Shown here one piece after another: positions 53,154-55,213 of a stretch of 55,213 nucleotides of DNA. Origin of the DNA: OMG group bacterium (GTDB lineage: Bacteria; Pseudomonadota; Gammaproteobacteria; Pseudomonadales; Azotimanducaceae); the NCBI GenBank assembly GCA_012267385.1, contig JAAXGW010000023.1, forward strand, positions 1 through 55,213, read 5' to 3'. Position 1 is the first letter of the stretch, and each line of letters begins with the position of its first letter. The translations under genes and the position numbers were made by a program. The notes below the pieces were generated by a model that saw nothing but the letters and a program-made list of their open reading frames with translations, was not told where the DNA came from and ran no database searches.

Positions 53154-53822
53154 CTAAGATGATTTGTCGCTTATGGAGCGTTTGAGTCGTTCGAGTGCTT
53201 CGTCAACTTTCTCATCGGCTTCGAGTTCTCGAATCTCATCAGAAAGATTGCGTTGTCCCATATCGTAAGATTCTACAGCACCTTCAAGATCATCGATCTT
53301 ACGTTCAAATTGCTCGAAACGAATCATTGCTTCGTCGACATTCCTTTCGGTCAGTTGCCTGCGAACATTCAATCTAGCGCGTGCGGTACTTCCTCGAACC
53401 AATAATGATGATTGTTTAATTTTTGCGTCCTTGAGTTTTTGCGTGAGTGTAGTGATGTCATCGTTCATCTTTACCAGCATGGACTCTATCGTGTCGAGAT
53501 CGTTGTCGATCGCGACTACCATTTCTTTGGCTTTTTCTGACTCAGCCAACGCTGCTCGAGCCAGGTCTTCGCGATCTTTGCGTATTGCTGTCTCCGCTTT
53601 GCGCGTCCATTCATCGACCTCTTGTGCAAAAACATCTCGTTTGCGCAACATCTCTTTTTTGTCGGCAATACCCCGAGCGGCTGTCGTTCTCACCTCGACC
53701 AAAGTTGCTTCCATCTCTTGGATGATCATACGAACCATCTTCGACGGGTCTTCAGCTTTGTCTAACATTGAATTAATGTTAGAGTTTACGATGTCACTGA
53801 CACGGGAAAAAATACCCATAAT
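53154..53822 (-). CDS. pspA: Phage-shock protein A
   Basis: PspA is an ESCRT-III-like coiled-coil protein that stabilises the inner membrane and inhibits PspF. The start is taken at ATG 53822 (MGIFSRVSDIVNSNINSML), preceded by AGGAG, giving 222 residues, the E. coli length. DKAEDPSKMVRMIIQEME and the long coiled coil follow. It is the first gene of the operon, transcribed from the sigma-54 promoter just upstream. Confidence 0.96.
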   Translation of the reverse strand: MMGIFSRVSDIVNSNINSMLDKAEDPSKMVRMIIQEMEATLVEVRTTAARGIADKKEMLRKRDVFAQEVDEWTRKAETAIRKDREDLARAALAESEKAKEMVVAIDNDLDTIESMLVKMNDDITTLTQKLKDAKIKQSSLLVRGSTARARLNVRRQLTERNVDEAMIRFEQFERKIDDLEGAVESYDMGQRNLSDEIRELEADEKVDEALERLKRSISDKSS

Positions 53823-53865
53823 TTTCTGTCTCCTGTGTAATGAAGAGTTATACTGCTCTTTGTTA

Positions 53866-53881
53866 TGCAACTATCGTGCCA
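53866..53881 (-). promoter_or_regulatory. Sigma-54 promoter of pspABC
   Basis: On the minus strand TGGCACGATAGTTGCA matches the -24/-12 consensus TGGCAC-N5-TTGCA exactly, 43 bases before the pspA ATG. This is the type of promoter activated by PspF. Confidence 0.93.
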
Positions 53882-53990
53882 CGTGTTTGATTGACAAACA
53901 TATTTTTTGAGGATCGAAGACAAACCAAAAATTCAAACGGTGTAGTTATGATATGTTGGTGAAATTTCGCGAATATTGGTTCTTTTGAAC

Positions 53991-55016
53991 ATGGTAGAAC
54001 AATCACCGACGCTTGTCGGTCAATCACCTGCATTCCTGAAAGCACTAGAAGAAATCTCTAACATTGCCGAACTGACAAAGCCGGCACTAATAGTAGGTGA
54101 ACGGGGAACTGGGAAAGAGCTCTTTGCGGCGCGCCTTCATTACTTGTCCCCCCGATGGGATTCCGTCTACTTACAGCTCAATTGTGCAACCTTAACCGAA
54201 ACACTTCTTGAAACGGAATTATTCGGACACGAAGCGGGTGCCTTCACCGGTGCAACCCGGCGACACTTAGGGCGGTTTGAGCGAGCCAGTTCTGGCACCC
54301 TGTTCCTTGATGAGCTGGCCACAACATCACAACGCGTTCAAGAAAAAATTTTGAGAGTCATCGAGTATGGTGAGTTTGAACGCGTTGGCGGGAGCAATAC
54401 GATTCAGACTGATGTTCGGATCGTTGCGGCGACGAATGAGGACTTGCCTACTCTTGCACGAGAGGGTAAATTTCGCATTGATCTGCTAGATCGGCTTGCT
54501 TTCGACGTGATTACCCTCCCACCTTTGCGCGAGCGTGCTGAAGATATATTGTTACTGGCTGAACACTTTGCTGTCAATATGGCGAACGAGCTCAAGCGTG
54601 AACTGTTTCCGGGATTTTCCGAAGCGGCAACGAAGATCCTCAAGGAACATCACTGGCCTGGAAATGTTCGGGAATTGAAAAACGTTGTTGAACGGGCTGT
54701 ATATCGTAATAACCCTACTGACTTGGTTGAGGAAATCGTCCTCGACCCCTTTGACTCACCCTTCAGACTTCAAAACGATGTACAACAGACAAACACCACG
54801 AATTCGAAAACCAAGGAGATTGAGTTTCCCGTCGACATACGAGAGCGCGTTGAAGAATTAGAAGCTTCCATATTACGGGCTGCTCTTGAACAAGCCAAGT
54901 TTAATCAACGCAAGACTGCTGAACTGTTGGGATTGACTTACAACCAAGTTAGAAACACATTGCGCAAGTACAGTATCTCAACGAGCGAACCTCACGATTC
55001 CAAAAAGAAAGGCTAA
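53991..55016 (+). CDS. pspF: Sigma-54 enhancer-binding activator PspF
   Basis: PspF activates the psp promoter. The start is taken at ATG 53991 (MVEQSPTLVGQSPAFLKALE), which matches E. coli PspF, giving 341 residues. It is an AAA+ protein without receiver domain: GERGTGKELFAARLHY (Walker A), LFGHEAGAFTGATR (sigma-54 loop), GTLFLDELATTS (Walker B), and a Fis-type helix-turn-helix at the end (QRKTAELLGLTYNQVRNTLR). It is divergent from pspA across 168 bases that hold the promoter and presumed enhancer sites. Confidence 0.96.
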   Translation: MVEQSPTLVGQSPAFLKALEEISNIAELTKPALIVGERGTGKELFAARLHYLSPRWDSVYLQLNCATLTETLLETELFGHEAGAFTGATRRHLGRFERASSGTLFLDELATTSQRVQEKILRVIEYGEFERVGGSNTIQTDVRIVAATNEDLPTLAREGKFRIDLLDRLAFDVITLPPLRERAEDILLLAEHFAVNMANELKRELFPGFSEAATKILKEHHWPGNVRELKNVVERAVYRNNPTDLVEEIVLDPFDSPFRLQNDVQQTNTTNSKTKEIEFPVDIRERVEELEASILRAALEQAKFNQRKTAELLGLTYNQVRNTLRKYSISTSEPHDSKKKG

Positions 55017-55213
55017 GAATCTTCCTGTATATTGAAGGCACCGTATCGCGCCGTGGGGATTTGGGAGATTCGACACATTTCTATAATTTTGGGACTTATA
55101 TACAAAACTACACATATCGTAGTTGTGCTACGTGTTGACGCTCCACGAAATCACTAAAAGGTCATTCGTTTTATCACGTCCAGACGTCCCAGTCCCGGAG
55201 GCCAAGATATTCA
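55017..55213. other. Unassigned end of window
   Basis: About 200 bases after pspF. No gene, hairpin or RNA could be recognised before the window ends. Confidence 0.4.

Noticed and set aside
1-55213. CRISPR arrays, rRNA operon or prophage
   Set aside because: No regularly spaced repeats, rRNA motifs or phage structural genes were seen.

Overview
The window looks like the chromosome of a free-living, probably marine gammaproteobacterium of moderate G+C. Two gene orders known from E. coli are kept: ffh / rpsP-rimM-trmD-rplS and xerD-dsbC-recJ-prfB-lysS. Other gammaproteobacterial signs are the LpxC, HrpA, YcgN, Rnd, YciO and PspF-PspABC families. The species cannot be named from the sequence alone.

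Layout. 1-2.2 kb: mobile DNA, a decayed IS3-type transposase followed by an intact IS110-type transposase. 2.3-15.1 kb: a long minus-strand run of housekeeping genes (yciO, ung, lysS, prfB with its programmed frameshift, recJ, dsbC, xerD, rplS, trmD, rimM, rpsP, an outer-membrane protein, ffh). 15.3-17.7 kb: plus-strand ypjD-like and corC/yfjD-like membrane genes and a tiny acidic protein ending in CGxxCG. 17.7-22.5 kb: leuA and a large TonB-dependent receptor. 22.6-30 kb: a selenium-linked stretch with selC (tRNA-Sec) and an oxidoreductase-SelD fusion, enclosing a rhomboid protease, a GCS2-ligase/M14-hydrolase pair and a frameshifted outer-membrane protein. 30-34.4 kb: coaE, a hypothetical protein, and a CopA-type copper ATPase behind a cytochrome-oxidase subunit III gene. 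34.6-37.8 kb: a membrane and magnesium cluster (PspB-like, MscS-like, a soluble MgtE-like protein, MgtE). 37.8-40.4 kb: tRNA-Ala(GGC), gltX and lpxC. 40.8-43.3 kb: a TerB-like gene, then a bufferin/HvfABC-type RiPP operon. 43.5-51.4 kb: hrpA, a small membrane protein, ycgN, rnd, recR and a short dnaX. 51.4-55 kb: a glycerophosphodiesterase and the phage-shock system pspABC with divergent pspF and a clear sigma-54 promoter.

The most interesting system is the bufABC operon. An unusually acidic, secreted Cys-rich precursor with EGxCG motifs is encoded upstream of a DUF692 (MNIO) peptide-modifying oxygenase and its DUF2063 partner. An apparent attenuator hairpin lies between the precursor gene and the enzyme genes, and an inverted repeat lies upstream of the precursor. 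Other unusual points are a ribosomal protein S16 with a tail of about 210 acidic residues, a tRNA-Sec that folds with a 12-bp rather than 13-bp acceptor/T helix, a DnaX too short to carry the full tau-specific region, and a soluble MgtE-like paralog directly before MgtE. No CRISPR array, rRNA operon or prophage was seen.
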